Assembly (NCBI GenBank): GCA_037176845.1
Contig: JAYKXP010000109.1
Span: forward strand, 1-64,000
Length of the DNA: 64,000 nucleotides
Direction: 5' to 3'
Source: Paramarasmius palmivorus
Lineage: Eukaryota > Basidiomycota > Agaricomycetes > Agaricales > Marasmiaceae
Shown here piece after piece: positions 46,919 to 60,451 of this stretch. A program made the position numbers and the translations under genes. The notes below the pieces were generated by a model. The model searched no databases. It saw only the letters and a list, made by a program, of their open reading frames with translations, and had not been told where the DNA came from. The stretch's first letter is position 1; the number at the start of each line of letters is the position of its first letter.

Positions 46919-48482
46919 ATGATAACACATACCCCAAGGGATCTCTTCAATACTCAGGCTACTCTACGTTCTGAAAACAAGGCTTCTTCGCCAGACGCGT
47001 TGGACGTGGGCCATGATTCGGACACGGTCCAAGAAGGTTCTGTGCCGCCGCAGCCGGTTGGAGATGGCACAGCCAATGCTACAATGGTATTCCTCGCTCG
47101 TAACTCGGACTTGGATGGCGTCCTATCTAGCATGGGACACGTAGAGGAGAGATTCAATAAAAAATATGGCTACCCCTGGGTGTTTTTGAATGAAGTCGAG
47201 TTCACAGACGAATTCAAGGAGTGCGTGGCATCGTCATCATCTGCTTTACACGCGTTTATGACCATCTAACAATAGAAGGGTGACATCTGCGACGTCAGCG
47301 CCCGTTTCATTCGGCTTGATCCCACGAGAACATTGGTATCAACCGGATTGGATAGACGAAGATAAAGCGCGAATGGGTCGTGAGAAGATGGAGGCACAAA
47401 AGATTATCTACGCTGGTGCGTAAGAGCTCGGTATCAGGACTGTTTCACGCACTGAACGCATCCTATCATGCCAGACAGCGTCCCGTATCGCAACATGTGT
47501 CGATTCAACTCTGGAGTACGTGGCTTCATGTTCCGCGAGCTGCCGACATTCTGAGCATATCCCCAGTTCTTCTTTCAACATCCACTATTGCGACCATACA
47601 AATATTACTGGCGTGTCGAGTGCGTAATCTCGATATTCTCCCATACGTTCTCTCAAAGTGGCAAAGGCCAGGAATCGAATATACGTGTGATGTCACTTAC
47701 GATCCTTTCGACTATATGAGAGATCATGACAAGGTTTATGGTGGGGGGCCTCGTACTCTCTGTGACGGCTCCTGATGATGACTATTGTACTGCAGGTTTC
47801 ACTATTTCCTTCACGGAGTGGGAACCGACAATACCAACCCTATGGCAAACAGTGCAAGGCTCGTCAAGCTGTACTTTACTAATATTACAAGCATTGAAAT
47901 TTCCCACTTTACAGAATTCATAGAGCTGTATTCGCAATATGTCTCGGAGAACAATGCTATGCGATACCTCAGCGACAATGGAGGAAAGACCTATAATCTC
48001 TGTCACTGTATGTCCCCTTTGCTTGATGCTGTCAATTCTTTCATTCTGATACCAACCATCGTCAGTTTGGAGCAATTTCGAGATTGCCGACATGGACTTT
48101 TGGCGAGGAGAGGCATATCAGAAGTTCTTCGAGTTCCTCGAATCCAAAGGAGGCTTCTATTACGAGGTGAGTCACGTTGATAGCAGTTATAGCCCCTCTT
48201 GACATTGTATAATAAAGCGCTGGGGTGATGCTCCTGTTCATTCCATTGCCGTTGCACTGTTCGCTCCAAGGGACAAGATTCATTTCTTTAATGACGTTGG
48301 GTATCGACACCCTCCGTTTGAGCATTGTCCCAAGGGAGAAGCACGTTCTCGAAAGAACTGCAACTGTGATCCAAAGCAGTCGTTGGGTAAGTGTAAGTCC
48401 TCGGTTTGATTACCGTTACTGATTTCGCTTTTCAGATTACTTCCCTCAATCGTGCATTCCGCGGTATGAGCGCCTGTGGTAA
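46919..48482 (+). CDS. GT15 alpha-1,2-mannosyltransferase (KRE2/MNT1 type)
   Basis: Ten exons, total 1,083 nt and 360 residues, from the first in-frame ATG. Exon borders: 46919-47220, 47276-47415, 47475-47515, 47567-47619, 47667-47740, 47796-47858, 47915-48007, 48066-48166, 48218-48386, 48436-48482. GT15 signatures are ATMVFLARNSDLDGVLSSM, ERFNKKYGYPWVFLNEVEFT, CRFNSGFFFQHPLL, YYWRVEPGIEYTCDVTYDPF, TISFTEWEPTIPTLWQTV, TYNLCHFWSNFEIADMDFWR, RWGDAPVHSIAVALF, and the ending DYFPQSCIPRYERLW. The enzyme adds alpha-1,2-mannose to O- and N-linked glycans in the Golgi. The intron at 47859-47914 is GC-AG. The Golgi signal anchor expected at the N-terminus is not in this model, so one upstream exon is probably missing. 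The catalytic domain is complete. Confidence 0.9.
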
Positions 48483-51400
48483 CCGCATGTAGAGATCTTG
48501 GAGCTAGGTTTGGCATGTATTGGGTATATCTATCATTATTATATTTTTCGGCTATGTACTGTATTCCGGAGTTGCAGGCTAATAGACTCTATTCTACAAG
48601 GGTTTGGGGCGACAAAGCTACGTATTCGAAGGCTGTACAATATGTCAGCTCCGATGTCGAGCCCGATACACTTGGTGTCATGATGTCGGTGGCGTCAAAT
48701 ATATAGCATTACAGGTGACAATCACTACCCGTTTACTGATCATGATGACCTCACTAACTACAGTCAAAGCGGGGACTCGAGCGCCAATCCTGTCTTATGG
48801 TCGACATGTCGACATGGATCGTCCTCGGAGGTTGCGATTCAGTTGCGCCACCGTAACATTCACCGTCAGTGCAATGTCATTTTCGAATGTCGGGAGCGGG
48901 CGGCGTTGATACCGACGACCTGAACATAACATTGACCGAAGCTCCAATAACCGAAAGCCTTCTAGAAACCCGAGTTCGTCCGTAGGCAGCTGGAAAGGTG
49001 TATGTACGCTACGCGCCACCCTCTTAGCCCAAGATACGCGGTTGCAACGAATTCCACGGATTCGCACATACCATGAAAATGGACATGCACCATCACTGCT
49101 CAATGCACAACTCCGCAGGATGATCTCTCGACATGGTGCTGTGTCCGCGCGGAGCTCGTTGGAACACAAACCCGTGAAGGTGTGTTTAGTATGCCTTACA
49201 GAGCGGACATACGCAGTATGCCTCGCGGACACCATACGCCGCTCTGAAAGTCGTGATGGGTCGTGACCTCGAAGACGACGGTTGAGCGGACCGCAAAGCC
49301 GGTTCGAGTCTCGAACTACGCCAGACAGAAGTTACTATGCATGGTCGTCAGACCTCTACGTTCTGCAGAGGCGAGATTCCTGTGTACTATTCATTCATAT
49401 AAACTAATTCAACAGAAACGTTGCGTTCGATGTCGCCAGAAAGCCACGACCTTCCTATCAGAAACGGTTCATCAATTCGTCGTCGAAACATACAGACAAC
49501 GACCCCGGCCCTGTCGTTCTATGTACCCGGCGCTGCTCCCCAGTCCCACATATGTCTGTGGATGGCTGAACGTCATTTCATACTGTTTGCCTTTTGCTGT
49601 GTGGAGTTTAACCATTCTCCGACTAGCAGACCACTGTATCAGCCACATATTGTGTCGGCTGCAATCACATATCTGGATGGATGAAGCTAGCGAATTTCAG
49701 AAATTCTACCGCTATAGAACACAATATCGGGTGTTTCCCTGACGGCCGCAAAGCTGGAAAGGTCTCTTCCCATCAATCGGAGAGAGTAATTACATGTAAT
49801 TACTCGCATAAGGCTTTTGGCTCAAGGCAGTTGTACTTCCGTGGGCTTTCTCAAGCCTTTTGGCGACTTCAGTCAACGAAGGTCTGCATTTGTCCTCCGA
49901 ATCAAGATCACTTTGTACAGGTGCAAAGTGTAAAGACGAGCTGTAAGTTGCTCGTCCTCATGGCAGAAAAACTTACGTCCGACCGTCATATGGTCTCTTC
50001 CACCGCTAGCGGCTTGATGGGGTTCTCAGTGGCGCGATACCCGACAGAAGCTCGAAACTCCCCACAAACGCTCGCAAACTCTTGTTCCGAATCAAGTGCT
50101 ATGCATTAAAGATAAACAAGTACAAGCTCGTGTAATTCACCAGGCGATATTATAGCACTTTATTAATCGCAGAATAGAACGTTGAACTTGCTTTGTTCAA
50201 GAAGTCCTGATTACTGTAATGGTCAATACTAAAAAAGCCCCGCCAAGATTCTGATGGAAGGCACCTACGGTATGAGCAAAGTGGCGAGGCTTCTCTCACA
50301 ATCCGATGGCGGTGATGCCATGTGCGCCTCAATCTGATCATCACGACGAGCGCACACCAGGAAATGAATCTGATTCGCCATAAGAGTCGAGCATTGTAAT
50401 ATTGCTCTTGTCCGTGGTGAAGGGTTGGAGACTAGGGGGTCTACGCTCGTAACCAAAAACTACGAAAGCCATGGTCCCCGGAATTTGTTTTCCGATATCG
50501 CCGGCGCGAATCCTGGTGAATGCCGTATGTAGCATCTTTAGCATCCTAGAGGCTTGGTCATAGCAAGCCTTTCAAGCTTATAGTTGGAATTCTAAGGTTA
50601 GATAAAACAATCAGAATAGTACTGATGATATAGTGGTTGTGGAGAGGTCTGAGACTGAACGAGGTTATATTGAGCCGGTTACGCGTACCTAGACTCTAGA
50701 ATCCGCCACTCGTCGGGACGTCCGACATTCGGACTACTTCTCTAGCCCCATTTAGCTTGGTGACCAACCACGCTCCTCGGAAATAAATTGAACACTCGCC
50801 AAATCCCCATACCCGATGAGCCATCGGGGTCGGCGCTTCTCGTAAAGTCGGCAGAAATTCATATGCTTCGAGCTTGGTTGCAGGTCGATTACAATGTTCC
50901 TCCGCAAGACACGGTAAGTTACTTCTTTAACAACCGCCAGCAATTACTAACGCGGGAGTAGCAGGTTCCTGGTTGGAAAACACCATAACTCGGGAGGTGT
51001 TCGCTTGATATCTCGAACTGGCGGCGCGCCGCCAAATGCCGCCTCCACTAGGACCCCAGAAGCAACCCTGAATGGCGGCGTCAGGGAAGGAAAATCAGCC
51101 GCCCTACGTCGGGTAAAAACATACCAGAAGGCCGTACAAAAACCAAAAAATAATCAAATTTGATTAACCTTTTTTCCATGTTCAGATTCGAGGGATTCTC
51201 GATTTTGAAGATCATCGACTAGGGGTGGTAGGAGTGAAGATAGGAGTTGCGATTCTTGAACATCTCCTAGTGCAGAAGCCTAGATTCTCACCGTTGGGAA
51301 TATGACATGGGAAGCTAAAAACATATGTCATACCAGGGACGTTATTGACCCGAGTTCGTCATCTGGTTCAGCCTGTCGGTTGTAGTAGCAGCCCTTTTGA

Positions 51401-54400
51401 ATCTCGATGACATTTTTGTTCTTGGGCCCGCACACGGTATGCAGGGACATTGGCTTTTGCGACGTATCTACAGATTGAGAGGACCCACTGAATTAGCCCC
51501 AAGCCAGACTTGTGGAAGTGAGAAATTCCGGGCACTTCGCCTCCTTCCCGAGATGGACATCCGTTTTGGGAATCTACTCTTAGTGTAAACAAACCAACGT
51601 TATCTTCTTACCGAATGTCACTACTCAAGTGGCCGTCAATGACATCTCGAACTTTGCTTCCTATGGACAAGTCAGTACTAGTATCGTGGATGACTTGGAA
51701 TGATACCAACGGTGAAAGGAAACCGTTCGCAAAACTCGACCCCGAGGCAGAATAGATCAAGACTCGTACACAGCACTCGAGCACGCACTACGGTAGGTAC
51801 CCAGCGCCACTGTGATCATCAGTTGCAACAACTTGCATGTTGATCAAGGTCGAGGTCGGGGTCTGAGGCAGCGCAAACAAATTATGATCAGCGAGCCTGG
51901 ACATCAGAGATGGGATGATGCATTGTCGATGTCACACCCTCAATGTTGGGGGATACTCGTAATTTCCGGCTTGAAGAGACAGATATCTTGTATGGTATCT
52001 AGTTCCTGAGAGTGAAGGTAAGATATTGAAATAGTTGTCGAGGCGGGAAATCCAATCATAGAATGTCCGAGGAGCAACGCCCAGGGTTATTGGCCCGACG
52101 TGAACGAGTGCTCTACGTCCGAGGACGTTGAGGAACGACTTTTACGGAGTACCGGCGGCATATTGAAGAGGAGGAACCCAGGAGTAACCTAAATCTTGAG
52201 CGCTCGAATCTATAGCGGTGTAGAAGTCTTCCGAGAAGAGCACATTCAATAGGGGTGAACTCGACAACGCTGTGGGGTCGACACGGACAATCATTACTCT
52301 CTTTGGAGGACGTTTCCTATAATTAGAAGGATTTATAGTGTTATTTCTGTACGTCCGGCGGCAGTCGAGGTCGAGATAGAGGAACTGAGGTAGTGGCTGC
52401 CACTATTTTCTGAGATGGACGCCATTCATGAGGCCGGGACTCGATGTCTAATCCTCCGTGCCTGGAATAATTTCTTTCAGCGGCTGAAAGAATAATATAA
52501 CATGAAACTGGAACCCGAACCTTTGGAAGAGCATCAGACCACTGGAGGGAATTACTCTTTTCGTTCAGGTGATAGTCTAAAACGGCCGCGGTTGTGTCCA
52601 TATGGTGCATGAGAACTAGAAAGAGGCGCTGGGTCATGTCGGCTGTCATTGATAATATCAGAGGGGAGGCTGCATTCATGAATGTATAGACCGGATAAGC
52701 GTCCCGATATGAGCCAGAAAGGAAGGGCGGCATTTATCGAGTGAACAGCAGCGTGTGAGTCGTGAACAACATCACATATCATTGCTGTAGGCAATGCAAT
52801 AAAGCAGATTGTTTCGGGGTCCTCAACAGAGAATCAAAGCACTTGAGCATCGGATATTTGATATCCTGAATATCATTCCAGCTGCATGTAAGAGATGAAG
52901 CCAAGCTGCAGGGTCTACTTCCACACCTAAAAAAGGCGATTTGCGATGCGCAACAGAATGGGAGGAATATAGGACGTGAACTTGGCAGGGCATCAGAAGC
53001 GGTCAGAAGGATCGATGTCCTACTAAATTCCTAATTCGAGGAAGGCTGATGACCGTATCTGGTTCGGGTGGGTAATGTTCCCCCGCCGACATCAGACATT
53101 GAGGAATCAGAACGGCCTGTTGATCAGTGAGCGGCGCGAACGTGTGAATGAATACATGTCATGTTCAGCGACTTACACAGGTGTGTGAATGGACAACATG
53201 GTTGACGGATTAGAGAACGATCTTCGTCGAGGGTAACCTAGGTACCGAGCTGAGAGGTTTTCATTGAACTCCAGTGGACATGCCAAAGTCTTTCGGCCAA
53301 GTTTTGGGTCAGATCGAGCTGCGGAAGAACTGGGAACTGGGAAGCACGGATCATGACGACGAAGACTTGACGAGAGACGCACATGCTGGCGGCCGCTTAG
53401 AGCGGTGACTGGTGACTGTGATATTGATTTGGAGAAGGTATCATTGCCCGATATCCCACTGAGTCGGAAATACAATTGGAGTCATTGTCATGTGTTGAGA
53501 AACCCGCAGAAGAAGTCCAGAAGTTGATGAAGCGGACTCTACGCCGCATTCCAGTGTCGAAACGGCGCTCATGCCTGATTTGAGAACGATTTTTGATGCA
53601 GAGCTCATGAATCAAGAGGTCCCAGGCGCTGAAGAGTGGGAGGGAAAGAGTAATGTTGCAGAATAAGGTCGAAAGTAGAGGAGAAAGAGGAAGATTCGAA
53701 GATTATTTTTGGGAAGCAAATCTTTCAGGCACGAGATCCGTGAGAAAAATATAAACACAGACAAACAACACGGTTTCTGCTCGTTGAACCACGTCCCACG
53801 TCGCTGCTTATAACGATGACCTGGCCATTCATGAGGTAACGTCGAAGATATGAGCATTCAAATGCACTGGGACCCTCAAGGTGCGTGCAATATTCTAATT
53901 TTGTCGAAAATTCTAACCGAAAATCTCGCGTAATCGAATAGGATTTTCGTTTCTGTTGGCCGTTGCTCCCTAAGCGACGCTTACATTATTGGACCGTATG
54001 CTATCACTGTCGCTATTGACACTTGTAACCAACACGAAGCGAAAGTGTGTAACGGGGCATTCAACGGCTCAAGTGTGTCGCAGACGTCCACGAGGAGCCA
54101 TTTGGTTTTGTATTCGACGACCCAAGGCCGCCTCCTCAACCCTTGAAGATCATGCAGCGAAGATGTGTGACAAAATACGACAAGCCAGCTAGCCGATAGC
54201 AGTCCGTATGCATCTTTGCCACGCATCGCATCTGGCATCGGGTGACATGATGGTGCCAGTCCATTCCGAATCCCAATGTTCCCAGTATCATCTTTCGAAG
54301 CCGAAGGCTGAGCTTCACCACTTCTCTTCAGGTCTCGATGATGTTCAAATGCTGATGGTCCATACTTCTGTCAATGTTACCTGGTGGGTTGAAACAAGTA

Positions 54401-55193
54401 TGAATGGCTCACTGGCAATGCTGACATTGGTTCAGGCTTTCAACAACGACTACGATGAACTCCGTTGACCTATCCCCGCTCGAAGCCCCGTTCAGAACTT
54501 CCCCGCCCCCTCTACTGTTCCCATCCCGGTGTTGGACTTTTTTTGGGAGGCATCGCTGATCGACCGACGCGTTCTTTACCCCTCTCCAATCCGAGCACCA
54601 GTTCTGTATTCCGTTTGACCGAGTATGATCAATCATTGGGGGATGATGAAGATTTTCGCTACGGAAGATTTTCAAACCATATACGGATAGTGAACCGCCT
54701 CGGGCCTCGGGGTGGCATTTCTGTCCAATTGCTGATCCGTCTGCATGCGGCGAACCATCCGTTTATAGAGAAAATACAGATTTAGACAAAACGCACAGTC
54801 TGCCAAAGAAACCCCGGAGTAAAGAATCGCAAAGAGAGCAAATATGGTGATTCTCGGAGCACTGGCCTGTACGCGGTAGGGTCTGTGGGAAGTCTGTGAA
54901 TCAATGATTGGCCAGCGTCAGAAGGTTTAGATGGGGATGACAATCAAGCCGACCTCATCGAAGTCAGGTGAACCAATCGAGAAGGTCGGGAACCTTGCCC
55001 CTTTCGGCGGTGTCCGGGGTCCCGTCGGCCTCGTGTCGGCGGTACCGCCTCCCATAATCTGCTCTTCATTTTACACACGCTACGCACGCGATGCCAATAA
55101 AAGCGTCACTTCGTCTCGGAGATCTCACTTTCCTCTTTTTACCCCAAAACGGGTTCCGATATTGGTACCAACCTGGTACCCGTCCCATCTATC
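48483..55193. other. 6.7-kb gene-poor region
   Basis: No gene could be supported over 6.7 kb. Open frames reach 146 codons (48795-49235 minus), 159 (49263-49742 plus), 142 (49681-50109 plus) and 130 (52341-52733 minus), all without recognisable motifs or consistent exon chains. Plus-strand frames at about 48770-49700 alternate protein-like pieces with stops, which could be a decayed gene. A perfect 16-bp palindrome followed by CTAG lies at 51019-51051. The right end (54900-55190) should contain the promoter of the zinc-finger gene, with a pyrimidine-rich CTTTCCTCTTTTTACC leader. Confidence 0.55.
51019..51034. repeat. Perfect 16-bp GC-rich palindrome
   Basis: TGGCGGCGCGCCGCCA is fully self-complementary and lies 13 nt before CTAG (51048-51051) on the plus strand. 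Hairpin, short spacer and CTRR is the architecture of a Helitron 3' end, although the base after CTAG is G and not the usual T. It could be the end of a non-autonomous or decayed Helitron in the gene-poor region. Confidence 0.35.
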
Positions 55194-58100
55194 ATGAATG
55201 ACGCCCCGATGTCGTCTTCAGGCGTCTCCTCATCGTCCTCCACGCTCTTGAACCATCGCTCGCCACCGTTGCCGACGACGAGCAAGGGTCTTTCATCGCC
55301 ACCTCCTCTTCCCCCTCTTCCGCCACAATCGCCTCGAACAAACACCATCACTCGCGACACACCCAATTCTGCTCTAGCTGCTATGCTCGCTGAAGCTCTC
55401 TCCGACGCGGAGACATATAAGCGCAAGTACACGGAAGAGAAGAGACGCGCAGATCACTATGAAAAGCTATCTCAAGTTTACAGGCAAGCTGTCATCGAAG
55501 CGAAACCTAATCCTGCTACTGCCTCATCTCCATCTCCTGTCCCCAACAAGTCCTCATCACCATCGACAGCAACGCCCAGTGCTGTTGCAACAGCTCAATC
55601 TCCCCCAACAGATCCAGCTTCCACATCCGCAGGATCAAACTCCTCGGTCGTACTAGCTGATCCCAAGGCGTTAGCTGACCTCATCGAAACTCTTTCGGAA
55701 GAATCCTACCGTGCTGCATGTGCCAGGGATGACGAACAAGCTCGACGATTGTGTATATCGTCATTGTGGAAGCAGCTGCGACAGTACCTCGAGGTACTTG
55801 ACGTGCATTCAAAGCAAGCGAGAGATGCGTTGGATAAGAGGATCGAGCAGGGTGGTGGTGATATTGTTGACGTTCAAAGAGCGGAGTTGGTCGAAGTACA
55901 GGGGCCGATACCGGCTCTACGTGATGTGGCCACATTCACTAGGGTTTACGATGAGAACGGAAGAGAATCTGCCTCTTCTCACCCTCACTACGCATCTGCT
56001 GGGCATAGTCCTTCAGCACTCCGAAGGGAAACAAAGTCTCATCATTCTTCCCAAAGCAGACGGCCACGCAGTGGTAGTCTCGAGCCTCCCCCTGATGGTT
56101 ATCCCCCTAATAAACGGAGCCGCCACCAGGCAAGTCATTCGAGCTGATTCCATGATTTCATCACTAAATTTGCACTCTAGTACCCCACTTCGAACTCAAA
56201 TTATCCTCCTCAACCTCAACAGATTTACCTTGACCCATCTCCGGTGCCAGGCTACGTCGGATCACCAGTGTTCCATGAATATCATCCTCCGCCTCAGCAA
56301 TCTCATCTACCATCTGATGGCTCTTTGTCAAAGAAACACCCGCACATTCAACCCCAATCTCATTCCAGTGGTGCTCAACCGTATTCGTACCAAACCTTCC
56401 ACTCAAGGTCGGATACGCAGACTCAGCGTGGTCGACCCCCAGCACCCACTTCATCTCGAAAACGAGAAAGGTCTCCAGAATATCCTCCATATGATGGATA
56501 TCCGCCTCATCAGGCTATGCCACCACCACCTCCTCCCACGCAACAACCTCACTCTGAGCGTCGCGAGAGGCGTGAACGCCGGCGATCCAGAAGTCGCAGC
56601 GTGTCATCTGACCGGTCATTGGATGAGATGCTTCTAGATGCTACCACCGGCGAAGAAGCTTCTCAACAACCTCCTAACGGAGCACAGCTTCCGCCTATTC
56701 GCGCTGGTGGTCGAGTTGATCGCCGAGATTACCCATATCCGCAAAACCAATTGCCACCGCCGCAGCTACCACCACCGCAAGGACGTTCGGTATATTCACA
56801 ATCACATCCTCCCCCACCACCTGCCAATGGTCGATATCGGTCTCCGTCGCCAAGAGGTTCCGACAGGGAACGTGAACGAGACCGTGCAAATTCTGGAGGC
56901 TCCACTTCGAGCGGATACTTTACTTCTGTCTTGGGTAAGCCTTCGAACTCAAAAGGTCGATCACCGCCTGCTTCAGACAGGGGAGGCGTGTTGATCCTGG
57001 ATAAGGCAAGCAAGTCATTACCTGCCATCGGAACCGTGGATGATAGAGGAGATCGCGGAGGCGTTGTGAATGCTCCGGGTGGGTCGTGTTTCTTGAAGTT
57101 TCGAGTTTGATACAGCTTTTTTCCTTGTTGTCACTTTTGCTTTCTTTATTCGGGGTTCAGGGTCTACATCGACATCTTTCATGTGCATAATTGGGTCTTT
57201 GCATGCATCGTCCCTTGCCGTTGCTTGCGCTGTTTATACGCTATCATTATTGGACATTCATGGACACTTTTGCCCTTCTTTTGTGACTTTTTTTTTTGTT
57301 CAACCTTTACCTTTTGCCGCACTTCCTGCTCTCCCCTCGTCCGTCAAGATATCGGAATCTTGTTTTGATTTATCTAGGTGGTGCGGGGGGATTTGAGGTG
57401 AGCAGTGAATTCAATCGTCGCTCTCTGGTGCAAATTTACTGGAACTTCATTTTCTAGCTTGTCTATTTCCTATACAATCCTTTGTCATCTTGATCCTTCC
57501 TTATTTCTGCTTTCCGCCCTCGAGCCGCATGCTGATTACCTCTTGTCAGATACACTACACCTGCACCCGCTGCCACATGCTTCGTCACAGTCTCAAGGTT
57601 TGTAGCATTTTCACTTCTTTTTACGTCTTCGTGGCTCACAGGATACTGTAGGCTCTCTTCCTCAGCCGCCTCCTCAAGGCTACCCTCCAACTAATAGTGC
57701 CGGTCAGCGGATCTGTCGACAATGTGGTCAGGCTGGCCGGTACAAAGAGGGCAAGTGTGTCGAAAAATGGGGACCAGGGCCTTGGGGGCCTGGCACCGTT
57801 TGTGATCGGTAAGTCTCTTCTCATTCCTAGCTACGGCAGAGCGAGGCTTGTCAGCTACGGCCGCAGCTACTCTCCGTCTCCAATTCGCTCTTGTTAACAG
57901 GGTCGCTAACGATCGTTTTTTTCTACCTCAGGTGTCGAAAGAAAATGAAACGAGTCGAACGTCGTGGTACCCTAGAGCAGGCACAACTTCTGGCCGCGAA
58001 GCAGGCCGAACAAGCTCGAGCCAATGCTGCGTTGGCCAATTCTCAACAGCATACTGTCGGGTCTTCTTCTGGTCATCTACAGAGAAGCGATACTGTGCCC

Positions 58101-58589
58101 AATATTCCTTCCAGTCGGGACGCTAGCTATGTTTACTCGTCTCAGAGTCAGGCTACCGTGGAAGGTTCAGGGTACGGTAGCTTTAGAGGTGATTACTCGA
58201 GAGAGAGAGCGGACTCGGTGTCGAGATCAGGGAGAGGTACTCCTTCTAGATCTCGAAGGGCTTCTCCATCGCCGCCTCAGCAACAGCTCGCTCCTCCGAG
58301 AACGATCGTCCCTGCGCCCAGAGTCTCCTCGCGACCACCTTCTTCGCACTCTCATGCAGGGAGTCGCCACTCGCACTCTGGTGGCTCAGTAGACGCTGAT
58401 GCGGATGCTGACGCTGACGCTTCCGCTGATGGAGATGACCTTGACTCCGTAGCTGGTCACAGGGAAGATGACCTAGACCGAGCTGTCTCTGCTGCTGCAG
58501 GGGTCGACGAAAAGAAGGGTGGTGAAGTAGAGGAAGACCTGCTCGAAGCCGTCGACGCTGCGGAGAGTCAGGCTATGAAGGTTGAGTAG
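55194..58589 (+). CDS. Large GATA-like zinc finger regulator
   Basis: Model of four exons (55194-56129, 56181-57065, 57642-57808, 57932-58589), 881 residues. The N-terminus is Ser/Pro-rich, then a coiled-coil (ALAAMLAEALSDAETYKRKY, TEEKRRADHYEKLSQVYRQA). The middle is Pro/Gln-rich and disordered with an SR-like piece (RRERRRSRSRSVSS). A zinc-finger-like motif, CRQCGQAGRYKEGKC...CDRC, follows with spacing C-x2-C-x10-C-x14-C-x2-C and a basic flank RKKMKRVERR. The C-terminus is acidic, with alternating Asp-Ala (VDADADADADAS). It is probably a nuclear DNA-binding or chromatin factor. The first intron is GC-AG (CAG then GCAAGT). The 576-nt intron linking exons 2 and 3 is inferred from frame only; the alternative is two genes, the first ending at 57110. 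The finger spacing is wider than classical GATA. Confidence 0.62.
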
Positions 58590-60451
58590 AGTGCGTTGCT
58601 GGTCGACGTGACCTCGGAGAGAAGTGGGGTAGAAAAACAAAAGTCCCGTCCATCGCAAGTCATTCTATGTTTTCCAAGTCGCTATTTTTTGCTGTATCGT
58701 TCATGGTTAGTTCAATGTATTAGTAGTCGCAGACATCAAGCAGTAATCCTTTGTTCTATAGAGTATCTATTTCTCGTACCATACACCTTCACTATACATA
58801 TTCTGTTTTGCAACAGAAACAAGCCCAACGTGTTTTCAATGACTCGAACCTTCCTTCGGTACCCTGTGGTCTATAATCTAGATCGTCTTTTCTGGTTTCC
58901 CTGAGTCAGCGGCAAAGAGGACGACGTGACGAACGGACAAGGGTACACGGGGGCTCGCCTTCCGAAATGCGCCCATTCCACATGGGGATACGGGTTTATC
59001 GGTTTACGGGAACCCGCCGAGCTAAGCCGTTTATGGTTCGAAGGGACACCGACGTGTGCCGAACACGTTTTTCGACAGCTGCCATTGGTTCCCGCCCATT
59101 CGACTCGACTTCTTATTGCCGCCATTGGGACTGCTGTCAAAATTCCATGCGGTGGATGGCGCCTGGCCATTCCACTTGAGATATCTTTTTCTTTCCACGT
59201 TCATGTCGCTCGCTTAAGCTCGATTCTCAGCTTCTTGAAAGGGTGATAACAGATGTCGAGATCTGATAACAGGCGCTCACAGAAGCTAACTGCCAATGCT
59301 GGAAATTGAAGGCACAGAAAAATTTCTCTACATTGCGTCAGCGACTCCAAAGGTGTATCTCCGGCAAGTTCGAACTTTCTTACGCAAGCTTGACCAGCAC
59401 TCTGGACATCTATTCATTGACAAATAGTATTGAATAGTGGTCTCCAATTTCACACTGGCGTTGATCATTGGAAGGTGGTCCTTGTACGGCGATTTCATGG
59501 CTAGACATAGCTAATGCATTTTCTATAATTTTTCATCAGGGGCGCAAGACACTTCGTGTCAATCAAAACTTTTTTGCGCGCATCGGGTTCCGCTACATCC
59601 AACACGGGGTCTTCCAAACCTCCTTCTGCAACGGAGAGCCACGTACGTTCCGGTATAGTATTCCGCGGCTGAAATATAGTGGGTCAAATACGGAATTTGG
59701 ACCAGCAATTTTGGTAGGTTCATTTCGACATTCTCAGCATCACAAATGGCTCACATTACCTTAGGCTTCTCAATGACCGCCTGCATTATAACGATGCCTA
59801 CCTTACAAGAGCTGTGGCGCTCACGCAACAACGTTGCTGGAGTTCCGCTTCCCGCCTTACGACTTTCGTCCCTTAGCCATCTTCTGGTCAAGCAATGAGG
59901 ATTACGGCGACATCGTAACGCCACAGCTGACTGCATCCATTCTGATTGCCTCCTCGACAAACTCACGGCGCCTGTCTTCAGCGCAGTGATAATCACCCAC
60001 TACCGAGAGTCGGACATTTATGTTTGTGCACGAACTGGGTCAGCGACTCGGTAGTTATACGCTCTCATCAGCCTCTGGGCACAATTATCAACCACAGATG
60101 CACTTCATCTGCCGTGTTTCTGGGCCGTCGCTATAATCCCTACTCAGGGACTTTGCTTTGATCTGATAACGGGGCCTTGACCGCCTGTTCTTCGTTAGCT
60201 GTGGGACAGATGACAAGTCTCTTGCCTCCAATTGGCGGGAACAAGGCTTTCTGCGGGGGAATCGAGCGACTGCGCCATCATGTGCCGCGCACTAAGATCC
60301 CTGCGAAAGTTGGTGGGAGAACGAGGTGATCTTCAGCCTTTATTCTGACGTGACACGTTGTTGTCGTGAGGCACCGTCTTCGCGAAGTAAAAGAATCAGT
60401 TTCCTTTTCCTTTTTGCTCTAGCATCGCACCGTATTCGCATAATTCTCTTG
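58590..60451. other. Intergenic stretch
   Basis: About 1.9 kb. The first 250 bp are presumably the 3' region of the zinc-finger gene. Frames at 58871-59246 and 59468-59764 are about 100 codons with no motif. No RNA gene or clear repeat seen. Confidence 0.5.

Noticed and set aside
49285..49325. A second tRNA suggested by GGTTCGAGTCTCGAACT
   Set aside because: The GTTCGAG/CTCGAAC symmetry is a simple palindrome; there is no matching acceptor stem, D arm or anticodon arm around it.
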